64,000 nt of DNA from NCBI RefSeq assembly GCF_004193775.1, contig NC_041008.1:5844731-5908730 (forward strand), given 5' to 3'. Shown here one piece after another: positions 47,900 to 60,600 of this stretch. The position numbers were made by a program, and so were the translations under genes. Origin of the DNA: Glycine soja (taxonomy: Eukaryota; Streptophyta; Magnoliopsida; Fabales; Fabaceae). How positions within the stretch are numbered: position 1 is the first letter of the stretch; the number at the start of each line of letters is the position of its first letter. The notes beneath the pieces are model-generated. The model had not been told where the DNA came from. It saw only the letters and a program-made list of their open reading frames with translations, and made no database searches.

Positions 47900-48749
47900 T
47901 AACTTTTACTAAATGCAACCCGATCCGATGCGGAACTCTGAAAAGTGAAAGAGTGTTTATTTGTCTATCTATTTGGCTATTTGATGGCGGATCTCTGGGG
48001 TGGGGTGTGTGATGATTTTTATTTCTTGGATGTCCTTTTTGGTTTCTATAGATTGTATTGCCTTCCCCCATGAGTTTCTATGGATGAAGAATTGCTTTTT
48101 TTTTTCTTTTCTTGAGTTATTCATGTTCTACAAAATGAAATCACACAAAGGGGATGGAGACATTTTGGGGGAAAATCATTGCTAATTAGTGGGAAAACGA
48201 AGTTTTCTGTAGGCTAAAAAATGGAGAGAATATATATAATTAGTGAAAATTTCTGCATCTCTTTAATCTAATAATAAGATTCTTATTATTCCTTAATAGA
48301 TTAATTATGATATCTGACTATTTAAACACATAAAATATAAAATAAAGTTCATTAATAATAAATAATATAATTATCTTAAAATATTAGTGTACCTTAATTA
48401 TTACTGAAACCTATTACAACAATAAAAAAAGGTTATACATGCAGAATTGGTACACAGGTAATGAGTTTAAAAATTCGTAGATGTGCACCAATAGGATGAA
48501 ATGTGTTTCTGAGTGTGACGCTAAGCATTCTTCTTTCTTCTGAGAATAAAAGAAAAATTCTTTGCTAAAGACAAAAGTATACAATATACATTCAAATTTG
48601 ATATCTTTTTTTTTTTTTTGTTTTTTAACTCATGGTTGCTTGATTTGGTTTTAGTAAATGTACTTTGATTTTTTATTGATCAACTATATGATATTCTTTC
48701 CTCATTAGCTTTTGACTGATCTGGTTCCACTCTTCATTTTGTTGAAGAG
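47900..48749 (+). promoter_or_regulatory. Copy B 5' flank, with probable 5' UTR
   Basis: This block is homologous to 7,590-8,470 upstream of copy A and 35,085-35,890 upstream of the broken copy, including a distinctive GC-rich patch (ggcggatct...ggggtg). Conservation just upstream of three gene copies suggests promoter or leader sequence. In copy A the junction reads tttgttgcag|agatg, a good acceptor for a 5' UTR intron; here it is gttgaag|agatg. A transcription start cannot be placed by eye. Confidence 0.45.
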
Positions 48750-48755
48750 ATGTAA
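48750..48755 (+). promoter_or_regulatory. Minimal upstream ORF (ATG-TAA) ahead of copy B
   Basis: A start codon directly followed by a stop lies 33 nt before the main ATG and in the same frame. It is conserved in copy A (8,472-8,477) and in the broken copy (35,894-35,899). Start-stop elements are known in eukaryotes to stall or reduce re-initiation; such a role here is inferred. Confidence 0.5.
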
Positions 48756-48788
48756 TTGTACCTAGTACAAGAAAATCAAGGTCAAAGC

Positions 48789-51665
48789 ATGGACGCTGTG
48801 TCATCCGCACTACTAGAGCCAGTAACTAATTCTTTGTTGGATCTGCTTAAAAAGCAACTGGATTACATCCATTACAGTCGAAACTTTGATGAACTACGCG
48901 AGTGTGTAAAGCAGCTTAAACTTGTAAAGGAGAAAGTAGATCATCAATGTGAGGAAGCTTTCAAAAATGGACACGAAATTGAAGGTAAGGCTAGAGAATG
49001 GTTAGGGAAAGTGGGTAAATTTGAGACAGAAGTGGAGAAGTATTGGAACGATGATGGCCACAAAAAGACACGGTTTTCCAACTATTTATTTCTTTACTTT
49101 TGCCATAGACTAGGCAGACTAGCAAAGAAGATGGCAGTTGAGGGTAAAAAGATAACCGATGATTGCCCCAAGTCTGATGAAATTGCCCATCGGGTATACG
49201 TAACATCTAATGATGCCATTTTGTCTAATAATGACCTTATGGATTTTGGTTCTAGAAAATCCATAATGGAACAAATAATGGCAACACTTGTTGAAGATCC
49301 CACTGTGAAAATGATTGGAGTGTATGGGCGAAGTGGGGTGGGTAAGAGCACTTTAATCAAAGCAATTGCTAAAATTGCTCGAGACAAGAAGTTGTTTAAT
49401 GTGGTGGCTTTTTCAGAAATAACAGACAACCCCAATCTAAAACAAGTCCAGGAAGATATTGCTTACCCTTTGGGATTGAAATTGGAAGGAGAAGGTGAGA
49501 ATGTAAGAGCTGATCATCTACGAAGGAGGTTAAAGAAAGAGAAAGAGAACACCCTTATAATCTTGGATGACCTTTGGGACAGATTAGACTTGAATAGGTT
49601 GGGAATTCCACTTGATGGTGATGTTGATGATAAACAGGGTCCCAAAGGGCCGACAAAAGAAAAATCTCTTGGTGATTATAAGGGTTGCAAAATTTTGCTA
49701 ACTTCAAGGAAACAAAATGTATTAACGGATAAAATGGAAGTTAAATTAACTTTCTGTGTAGAGGAATTAGATGAAAAAGATGCTCTGAAGTTGTTTCGGA
49801 AGGAGGCTGGAATACATGGTGAAATGTCCAAGTCTAAACAAGAAATTGTTAAGAAGTACTGTTCAGGGTTACCTATGGCAATAATTACAGTTGGAAGGGC
49901 ATTAAGAGACAAGAGCGACTCAGAGTGGGAAAAACTTAAAAATCAAGACCTGGTGGGAGATCAGAATCCTATGGAGATTTCTGTAAAAATGAGTTATGAC
50001 CATCTAGAAAATGAGGAGCTCAAGTCCATTTTCTTTCTTTGTGCTCAAATGGGTCATCAACCCCTAATTATGGACTTGGTGAAGTATTGCTTTGGTTTGG
50101 GAATACTTGAAGGGGTCTACTCACTTGGGGAAGCTCGAGGCAAAATATCTACATCAATCCAGAAGTTGAAAAACTCAGGTTTAGTGTTGGATGGAAGTTC
50201 TAGTATTCATTTCAATATGCATGATCTGGTTCGAGATGCAGCTTTATCTATAGCACAGAAGGAGCACAATGCATTTACTTTGAGAAATGGGAAACTTGAT
50301 GATTGGCCTGAACTCGAGAGGTGTACTTCTATTTTTATATGCAACAGTGTTATCATTGATGAGCTTCCAGAAGAAATAAATTGTCCTCAACTTAAATTTT
50401 TCCAAATTGACAGTGATGATTCATCTTTAAAAATACCCAACAGTTTTTTTAAAGGAATGAAAAAGCTCAAAGTATTAATGTTGACTGGTATTCAACTCTC
50501 AAGCTTACCATCTTCAATTGAAAGCCTATCAGACCTCAGATTGCTTTGTTTGGAGAGATGCACTTTAGATGACAACTTATCCATCATAGGGAAGCTGAAA
50601 AAATTAAGAATTCTCAGCTTTTCTGGATCTCGAATTGAAAATTTGCCAGCTGAGTTAAAGAACTTGGATAAACTACAATTACTAGACATCAGCAATTGTT
50701 CAGTAGTCAAGAGGATTCCGCCTCAGCTTATGTCAAGGTTGACTTCGTTGGAAGAGTTGTATGTAAGAAAGTGCTTCATGGAAGTGTCGGAGGAAGGAGA
50801 GAGAAACCAAAGTCAAAATACATTTATTTCAGAACTAAAGCATTTGCATCAATTGCAAGTGGTGGACTTAAGCATTCCATGTGCTGAATTTTTTCCAAAG
50901 GAATTGTTCTTTGACAACTTAAGTGATTACAAGATTGAGATTGGGAACTTCAAAACTCTTTCAGCTGGAGATTTCAGAATGCCTAATAAGTATGAAAATT
51001 TCAAATCTTTGGCATTGGAGCTGAAGGATGACACTGACAATATTCACTCTCAGACAGGAATAAAGTTGTTGTTTAAAACAGTTGAAAATTTGTTGTTGGG
51101 AGAGCTGAATGGTGTTCAAGATGTTATTAATGAGTTGAATTTGAATGGATTTCCACATCTGAAACACTTTTCCATCGTAAAGAACCCTAGCATCAAATAT
51201 ATCATCAACTCAAAGGATTTGTTTTATCCTCAGGATGTTTTTCCCCAGTTGAAATCTCTATGCCTCTACAAACTAAAAGAGATAGAGATGATATACTTTA
51301 GTTCAGGTACAGAGATGATATGCTTTAGTCCATTTACAGATTGCTCATTCACCAAATTGAAAACGATCAAGGTCGAGAAGTGTGACCAATTGAAGAATCT
51401 TTTCTCCTTTTGCATGGTTAAATTGCTTGTGAGTCTTGAAACAATTGGTGTTTCCCATTGTGGTTCTTTAGAGGAGATCATTAAAATACCTGACAATTCT
51501 GATAAGATTGAGTTTCTTAAGTTGAAGTCTTTGTCACTTGAATCATTATCATCATTCACTAGTTTTTATACCATAGAGGGGTCTTCTACAGACAGGGATG
51601 AGATACAAATTACTGTTGCAGAGAATGAGCATAGTGAGATGGCTCCTCCTCTTTTTGGTGAACTG
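48789..51665 (+). CDS. Copy B exon 1: coiled coil, NB-ARC and first LRRs
   Basis: This exon codes 959 residues. Residues 1 to about 150 form the charged, heptad-rich N-terminal coiled coil typical of this CNL class. NB-ARC motifs follow in order: P-loop GRSGVGKST near residue 180, kinase-2 LIILDDLWD near 254, RNBS-B CKILLTSR near 300, GLPMA near 360, RNBS-D FFLCAQMG near 415 and MHDLVRDAAL near 475. LRRs begin near residue 520 with regular spacing (KLKKLRILSFSGSRIENLP and similar). A hydrophilic stretch of roughly 20 residues sits between kinase-2 and RNBS-B, where most relatives are continuous. The exon ends at GAACTG followed by the donor gtatga. Confidence 0.92.
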
Positions 51666-54600
51666 GTATGATGGTGCATATTTTTCCTTTAAATTTTTGA
51701 ATAAGTTTGTGACTAATTATTTTTCAGTTGTAAATATGTTAATTGTGTATGTGCTTGCAGGTTGAAATACCAAACTTAGAGAACTTGAATTTAATCTCGA
51801 TGAACAAGATCCAGAAGATATGGAGCGACCAGCCCCCGTCAAACTTCTGCTTTCAAAACTTAATAAAATTAGATGTGAAAGGTTGTGATAATTTGAGATA
51901 TTTGTGTTCATTGTCCGTGGCCAGCAGTTTGAGGAAACTGAAAGGCCTCTTTGTAAGCAAGTGTAAAATGATGGAGAAGATTTTTAGCACAGAAGGAAAT
52001 AGTGCAGACAAGGTGTGTATAGGTGTAAATAAGTAAATTTTTATAGTTGACTGAATGTTATGCATTTCTGTTTAGTTTCGTTACCAAATAATGGCTTGTT
52101 TCCATCAAAGTGCAGGTCTACGTCTTTCCTAAGTTGGAGGAAATCCACCTCAACGAAATGGATGAGTTAACAGACATATGGCAAGCTGAAGTGAGTGCTG
52201 ATTCCTTTTCTAGTCTCACTTCTGTGAACATTCGTCTTTGCAATAAACTAGACAAAATTTTTCCGAGTCACATGGAAGGATGGTTTGCGAGTTTGAACAG
52301 CTTGAAGGTTTCTGATTGTGAGTCAGTGGAAGTGATTTTTGAAATCAAAGATTCTCAGCAAGTAGATTCATCTGGTGGGATAGACACAAATTTGCAGGTT
52401 GTTCATGTATCCTGTCTCCCAATGTTGGAGCAGGTGTGGAGCAGGGATCCGGGAGGAATTCTTAACTTCAAAAAACTGCAGAGTATAGAGATGTATGATT
52501 GTAAAAGACTGAGGAATGTATTTCCAGCTTCTGTGGCCAAAGATGTTCCAAAGCTTGAATACATGTCGGTCAGAGGGTGTGATGGAATTGTGGAAATTGT
52601 TGCCTGTGAAGATGGATCCGAAACAAACACTGAACAATTAGTGTTTCCTGAACTAACCTACATGGCCTTATATGACCTACGAAGCATCCAGCATTTCTAC
52701 AGGGGGAGACATCCTATAGAGTGTCCAAAATTGAAGAAGTTGTCAGTAGGGAAATGTAACAAGAAGCTAAAAACATTCGGAACCGGAGAAAGGAGCAATG
52801 AAGAAGATGAAGCAGTTATGTCAGCTGAAAAGGTAAGTCATATAGTGAGACATAAATGGAGAGTGATATTGTAAGATGTGTGGCATACTTAAAAAAGATA
52901 TAGCCCTGCTAAATATAATATGGATTATTAATTTAACGTCTCTCGTCCCCTAATCCCTCTTTTATTTAGAATTTAGAATTCAAGGGAATGTTTGACCAAA
53001 GGCCAAAAATTAGAAAGGCAAAAGGCCGTCTATAAGTTATCGTCAAGAGGCGCGAGTGCGTGACATAATTTTATACATTTTTTAATGAACAACCCTAGTT
53101 ATACGTATTTTATATATATAAGTAAAGTTTATATAAATTATATTGCCAAAGTATTGACTTTATACTAAATTACGAAGAAAGTACCATATTATTAAATTTT
53201 TTATTATTACAAATAAAATAAAATTACTGGCATTTCATTTACGGTAAGAGCCTAGAGGTCTTTGATTTGACAAGGGTCACCGACACAGACAACCACTTCC
53301 CAGGTTTAATTTGTGCCGCTTCCATCAGGTTTAATATATATAAAGTACCTTCCTTCTTCATGGTTTACTATTTACTTTTCTTTTATTTTTCTTTTTCTGT
53401 AGATATTCTCCAACTTGGAGTATTTGGATATTGACTTTGACGAAGCACAGAAGTGGTTATTGAGCAACACTGTGAAGCATCCAATGCACCGTTTAAAAGA
53501 GCTTAACTTGTACTATGTTAATGATGGTGAACGTCTCTGTCAAATTCTGTACAGAATGCCAAATCTAGAAAAGTTATTCTTGTGGGAAGCTAAACATTTG
53601 CTTAAAGAGTCGTCGGAGTCACGTTTGGGAACCGTATTACAGCTGAAGGAATTGGTTTTGTCGTTGTCAGGAATAAAGGATATAGGATTTGAACGAGAAC
53701 CAGTTCTACAGAGACTAGAGCTTTTGAGCTTAAATGGGTGTGACAAATTGAGGAATTTGGCTCCTCCCTCGGTATCATTGGCTTACTTGACAAATTTGAA
53801 AGTAGTGCATTGTAATGGATTAAGGAATTTAATGGCATCCTCAACGGCAAAAAGCTTGGTTCAACTTAAGTCCATGAAGATAAGCCGTTGTAATAAATTA
53901 GAGGAAATAGTAAGCAATGAGGGAAATGAAGAAGCAGAGCAAATAGTGTTTGGCAAATTGATTACTATAGAACTTGAGTACCTACTGAAGCTGAAAAGTT
54001 TTTGCAGTTACAAGAACTATGAATTCAAATTCCCGTCATTGGAAGTATTGATTGTGAGAGAATGCCCATTGATGCAAAGATTCACGGAGGGTGGCGCAAG
54101 AGCACCAAAGTTACAAAACATAGTTAGTGCTAATGAAGAAGGAAAAGAGGAAGCCAAATGGCAGTGGGAAGGAGACTTGAATGCCACCATACAAAAAGGT
54201 TTCAACAAGGTACTTATTCATTTATTTATGATTTAAATATATTTTTATTTATCTTGTTAGTATTTTTTTATTCGTCCTTTTTTTATTTTTGTTCTTCAAA
54301 GTTATTATTTTTGTTAATTTTAGTCTTTTTAGGTTATTTCATTCATTTTTAATACGTTAATGTTTTTTTAAATTTTAGTCTCTTTAATATTTTAAAATAT
54401 TCATTTATAATCCTCCGCACGAAATTAAAATTAAAAAATACAAACTTATAAAATAAAAAATGAGTAAAACATATTACGGAGATCAAAATTAAAAAAGCAT
54501 AAACTTTCAACGACTAAAATTAAAAAAAAAAACTTACCAGAGACAAAAATAAAAAAATATTAACTTACATTTATCAAATACATATTTAAACTTATATTTA

Positions 54601-57600
54601 TTACAAATTCTCATTTATCAAATACATATTTAAACTTATATTTATTACAAATTCTCCTAGTTTTATTAACTTTTCTTCTTTCCTTAAAAAAACAAACTTT
54701 TCTTCTTTCATGAGATAAAAAAAATTACTTGCCATGAATGGAAATTATAAATCCTTGTTTTTCCCAGCCTTAACCAGCAAGTATGTTAAATTTCTTAAGA
54801 TATAAATATGTTAGCTCAAAAAACCAGCATTTATATAAATTTATTAATCATTTTTGTTTTAAAAAAATTCATTCATAAAATTTAAAATAATACGAATGTG
54901 ACTGCTTCATGTAGCCAGCGTAGTCATAAAGAAAACTTTCCCTCGTCTTACAACTTTTCTTTTTAATCAAAATAAATAAACTTCAATTCATATTTGATTG
55001 TCATCCATTAATTTTTGTTAACATTTTTAGTCCTTTTAGAAATTTTTGCTCTTTATTAATCCTATTGTTTATGTTATATTTAAGAAAAAAAAACGACTAA
55101 AAATGGATCAAGGAACACATTTTTAGAGGGATTAAAACTTTAAAGAAAGATTGAAAATTGTAAAAAAATTGAGGGGAAAAATTAGAATATAACAATATGA
55201 GGAGTTAAAAACTTAATTAAAAAAAATTAACTTGTTGATTTGTGAAATGAAACAAGTTACATTTGACTTTACATATATAAAATAACATATAAACGTGATA
55301 ATAAATTAATAAATTTATCCATATAATTTGTGACTATTTATATATCTATAAAATAAAAGTACATGAGACGTTATTATAACTTACAAGGTTGATTTTGTAG
55401 TTGGAAAGAAGGATTTGAAGGAAAAAGGATGAAAGAGGTTTTAAGTTATGATATTTTCACTGATATTTTAATAAAAAATTAAAACTAACAAGTAATATTA
55501 ATTGATGAAAAAAATGTCTTTTATACATACTGAAAAATAAGGATAAAATGTATTTTTTTTCTTTTTTTTTTAAAATATAAAATATCGTGAAAATAAAATG
55601 ACATTATTACACCTAAGAGTAAATGATAAAATATTTCTTAATCGAATCATCCATAATTTTATCATTGATAAAAATAAATTATCATGTTATTTACTTATAT
55701 ATTTTTTGTTTAACCTTTTGTGCAGCTATCCATATTTAGTATTTTAGCACATGAATGGCAGAAAGTAAATATTTTGTATATAAACAAACAAACTAAATGT
55801 TTCAGGTTCATTTTTTCACACAAAAAAATGGAAATGAAATTTTTAATTTTTCAGACAAAAGTAAAAATAAAAAATTATACTATATAAAAAATATTTTGGT
55901 TCCTCCAATATTTTTTTTCTAAAAGTTCCGCCACTGATTTCATGCGTCTCTATGTCTAATATCAAGTTCCTCTCTTTTTCTTTGTCTTTTTATTAACTAA
56001 ATTCAGTATTAATACAGTAACTGATTTATGACTAATCTATCTATTTGTTATAATGTAATCGCCAGCTATGAAACTGACATATTAGCCTTTTGTAAATAAT
56101 ATCCTATTTTGCATGCACAGCTTTTGGAGTCTGCAAGTACTGAATCATCTCTTAGTCTCAGAGATAGCCCACTACAAGTGATATGGCTTGACTCACGGCG
56201 GATCCCAAAGTCGTGCTTCAGTAACTTGAACTCTTTGACTGTGGACGGATGCCAATTTTTAACAGATGTTGTCATACCCTTCTATTTACTTCCTTTCTTA
56301 ACTAATTTGGAAAAATTAAAAGTCCGAAACTGTGGTTCTGTGAAAAGCATATTTGATATAACACAAGAAAGAGAAATGACAACTATGGGATTGGGAGCAG
56401 CAGCCTTCCCTAGACCTCTCCCTTTTTCCCTCAAGAAATTGACTTTAGAGAGGCTGCCAAAACTGGAGAATGTCTGGAATGAAGATCCTCATGGAATTCT
56501 AACCATGCAACTTCTACAACATGTTATTGTTGCAGAGGATAATGCAGATCCAAGAGAAGCAAATCTGGAGCTTACGTTCCCTTGTCCCTGTGTGAGGTCA
56601 TTGAAACTACAAGGTTTGCCCAAGTTCAAGTATTTTTACTACTGCTCACTGCAGTGTGACATGTTCCAGACACCTACCAAGGATGAAATGGTACTATTGT
56701 GTTACTACTTTGTCCTTACTGCATAATCTCATGCCTGCAAATTAAATATAATTGCACTACTTCATTTTTATTGTTCAACATGAGTGATATGAACATTCTC
56801 TTCAAATTAAAATGTGAGAATTTCACGTACATTGCTATATATATATGCCGTGTTCTCTATCTTCTATACCTATTAACTCCCATTTTTCATGTTTTACATA
56901 AATAAGTAAAAGAATACACTTAAGGGTACATGTTGCATTCATGACACAACAATGACATTTTAGGTTTGAGCTTTATTCTTATTAATACAGACAATTACAT
57001 AGAATCTTACACATGCCATTTTACTTTATCAAATACAATGTATGGATGGTTTTCAAATCTTTATAAACAATCTCCCTACCATATAAAGGATCGAATTTTT
57101 CATCATTTTCTTCTCCGTTGGAACCACTACTACCTCCCTTAAGGTCTCCTTTATCACCTTTTCCATCTAAAATTTTAAACTACAAATAAATAAATTTGTT
57201 TAGGCACAAACCGTATCAAAATCCCTTCCACCTTATTAATAGCTAGCTAGCCAGGTTCATCTCTTTTACAACCTCCCTAACCTGCTTTTGCTTGGTTATC
57301 GGTTTCTCTTGGTAGCCTACATCCAACTTACAGTGCCTGTCACTCGGTGAAAAAGGACTGGAGATGATCAAGCGTGGAGAATTTCAGAGAAACTTCTTAC
57401 ACAAGTTACAAGTTCTTACTCTGTGCTTTCATATTGGGTCGAATGTATTTCCATATGAAATTCTACAACTGGCGCCCAATATAGAGAAGCTTGTGGTGTG
57501 TGATGGTTCCTTCAAGGAGATTTTCTGCTTTGATAGTCTTAATGTGGATGAGGCTGGACTCCTATTACAGCTCAAAGTCTTATGCTTGGACTTCCTTCCA

Positions 57601-60600
57601 GAGCTTGTTTCCATTGGGTTAGAGAACTCTTGGATTCAGCCCTTACTGGGAAATCTAGAAACCTTGGAAGTAATAGGTTGTTCTAGTTTAAAAGACTTGG
57701 TACCATCTACAGTGTCTTTCTCCAATCTGATATATTTGAAAGTAGAAAGATGCAATTGCCTGCTATATTTGTTCACATCCTCAACAGCAAGAAGTTTCGG
57801 TCAACTCAAAAGATTGGAGATAAAAAGGTGTGATTCAATTGAAGAGATAGTCTTTAAGGATGGGGGTGAACCACATGAGAATGAAATAATATTTCCGCAG
57901 CTCAATTGTTTGAAACTTGAAAGATTACGAAAGCTGAGAAGGTTCTACAGAGGAAGTTTATTAAGTTTCCCATCATTGGAGGAATTGTCAGTAATCTATT
58001 GCGAGTGGATGGAAACATTATGTCCAGGTACCCTAAAAGCAGACAAGTTGGTTCAACTTCAACTCAAGAGTTATTCTTGGAGTCACTCAGATGCTATCAA
58101 ATTGGAAAATGACCTGAACTCTACCATGCGGGAGGCATTTTGGGAAAAGGTATGTTTTCAATTATTTTGATTAAATATGATTGATATTGGTGTATGTTGT
58201 TCTTATAATGCAAAATATACACCGTTAGGTTGATTAGATTCATCTTCAAATTAACTTTGGCCTCATCCAATTTATCTTGGATTTTCAGCGTCGTCCAATT
58301 TTTCGGAAAACCAAAAAACTCACAGAAACAACATTTATGTGCCAATCCAATTTGGCTAATATTAATTTTTTACGTTAAACTCATAATATTTAAATAATTT
58401 AATTTATTTTCTATGTACTTTATCAATGCTACTTAACTTTTATATATATTAATAATATAAAATGAATCCAAACTCTTTCAAGTCATTGTAAAAATGATTT
58501 GAAAATTATTTAATTTTTATTTTATTAGTAAATCATTTTATTTTATTTATATTAATCCTATTAAATAAAAGAAACTATCAATCTTTTATAATCCACTCTT
58601 ATATACATATTCAAAATATTTATCTTTTAGCAATTTTAACTATATAAAAAAAATTATCTTCTAGGATTAAGATACTATATAATTATATTTAAAATCTAGA
58701 TTAGGTAGTTAAAATGTTAGTTGTTCATTTTTTTTTAATTTTCTTTAACTTTTTGTTATTTCTTCATTTATACATAAAAATAAATTAAATAAATATTAAA
58801 AAAATTAGAGTGACTTGAAGAAGTTTAGATTCACTGTATATTATTATTAATTACTAATACAAATAAAAGTTAAGTAGTATAAGTAAGGTATATAAAAAAT
58901 AATTATTTAAATATTAGTGAGTTTAGCTTACTAAAAAATTAAGAGATTCTTTTTTGAGTATAAGGTAAGAGGTTAATATAAGTCAAATAATTTTGTTTGT
59001 AACTTAATTGTATGACGTGACTACAAGCTCAATCTAATGGTATATATTGTGTTGGAGAGAAAAGTATGTTCGAGAGCATCTGGATCTTATATTTTAACGG
59101 AGATTAAATGTGTTGTATTTATTAGTAATCATTGCATATATGAATTTTTTATAAGAAATGGTCATTAAATTTGTGCGATTTTCTTATAAATAACTCGCCA
59201 GTTGAGACTAATAAATATGTTAAATTTTTCTTAATTTTTCTAAGTAAGATAAAAAAATACTCGATCGACTATCTAGCTTTGATCATGCGTATGTTTTGTC
59301 AAATGATGAATTTTGAATTTTGAATTTTGAAAAATAATCTACTCTTTCTTATACAAATATCTAGAAACTTTTTTATGAGTGCAATAAAGACATATAAAAA
59401 ATATTCTGGAAAATACTTTCATTGTGTGTTGATAAATTTAGAATGAATGAACTAGGATCAACTAGTTGAAAACTGTTATCTCAGGCGCATTCATCCAGAA
59501 ATCAACTCAAGGAGGAGCTGATTTTTTTTCCTTTACAAATTATTTAAATAATTTTGAAGGCAGATTTTGATTAGAGAGCATCCACGATTAACGGAAATCT
59601 GGACTATAATCAGAAATTTGTTACTTTTTTTAATTTATTATTTTAAAAATAATTACACTTTAAAAATTGAGAGCACATTAGTTATTTGGTGTGATTGGGG
59701 ATGCATTTCTTCCTACAGAATAATACTACTCTTTTTTTTTTTATTCTTTTACGTTTGCAGTTATGGGACTCTGCACGTAGTGTACCATATATTGACCTCA
59801 AAGATAGCCCGCTACAAGAGATATGGCTTAGGCTTCACTCACTGCATATCCCCCCACACTTCTGCTTCACTTACTTACACACCTTCATTGTGGACGGCTG
59901 CCATTTTTTATCAGATGCGGTCTTACCCTTCTCTTTACTTCCTTTATTACCTAAATTGGAAACATTGGAAGTTCGAAACTGTGATTTTGTGAAAATCATA
60001 TTTGATGTGACAACTATGGGACCACTCCCTTTTGCCCTCAAGACATTGGCACTGTGTGATCTGCCAAATCTGGAGAATGTTTGGAATTCAAATGTTGAGC
60101 TTACGTTCCCCCAAGTCAAGTCATTGGCACTCTGTGATCTGCCAAAGTTAAAGTATGACATGTTGAAGCCATTTACACATCTAGAACCACATCCTCTAAA
60201 TCAACTCTGTATTCAAAAGGTATCATTACTACTTGTATATATATGAACTAAATTGCCATCATTAGTGTTCTTTACTACTATATATATGAACTAAATTGCC
60301 ATCATTAGTGTTCTTTACTACTATATATATGAACCAATTGCCATCCCGTTAAAATTAAAAAGTTGTGAACCTTTCCCTTATACAGTTATATATGCTATGT
60401 TGAGTCTTCTATCCATCTTCTACGCATATTGGCTTCCATTTTTTTTATATTTATCTACATAAGTCAGATAATACAGCTACAGCTACTATTCAATATTGAT
60501 CATGATGAATTTATAATGGAACATGTTGCATTCATGATGTGAAACAGCATTTGAGGTACGATGCTTATTCTCATGATTTTCTTCTGCAACCTTACTAATA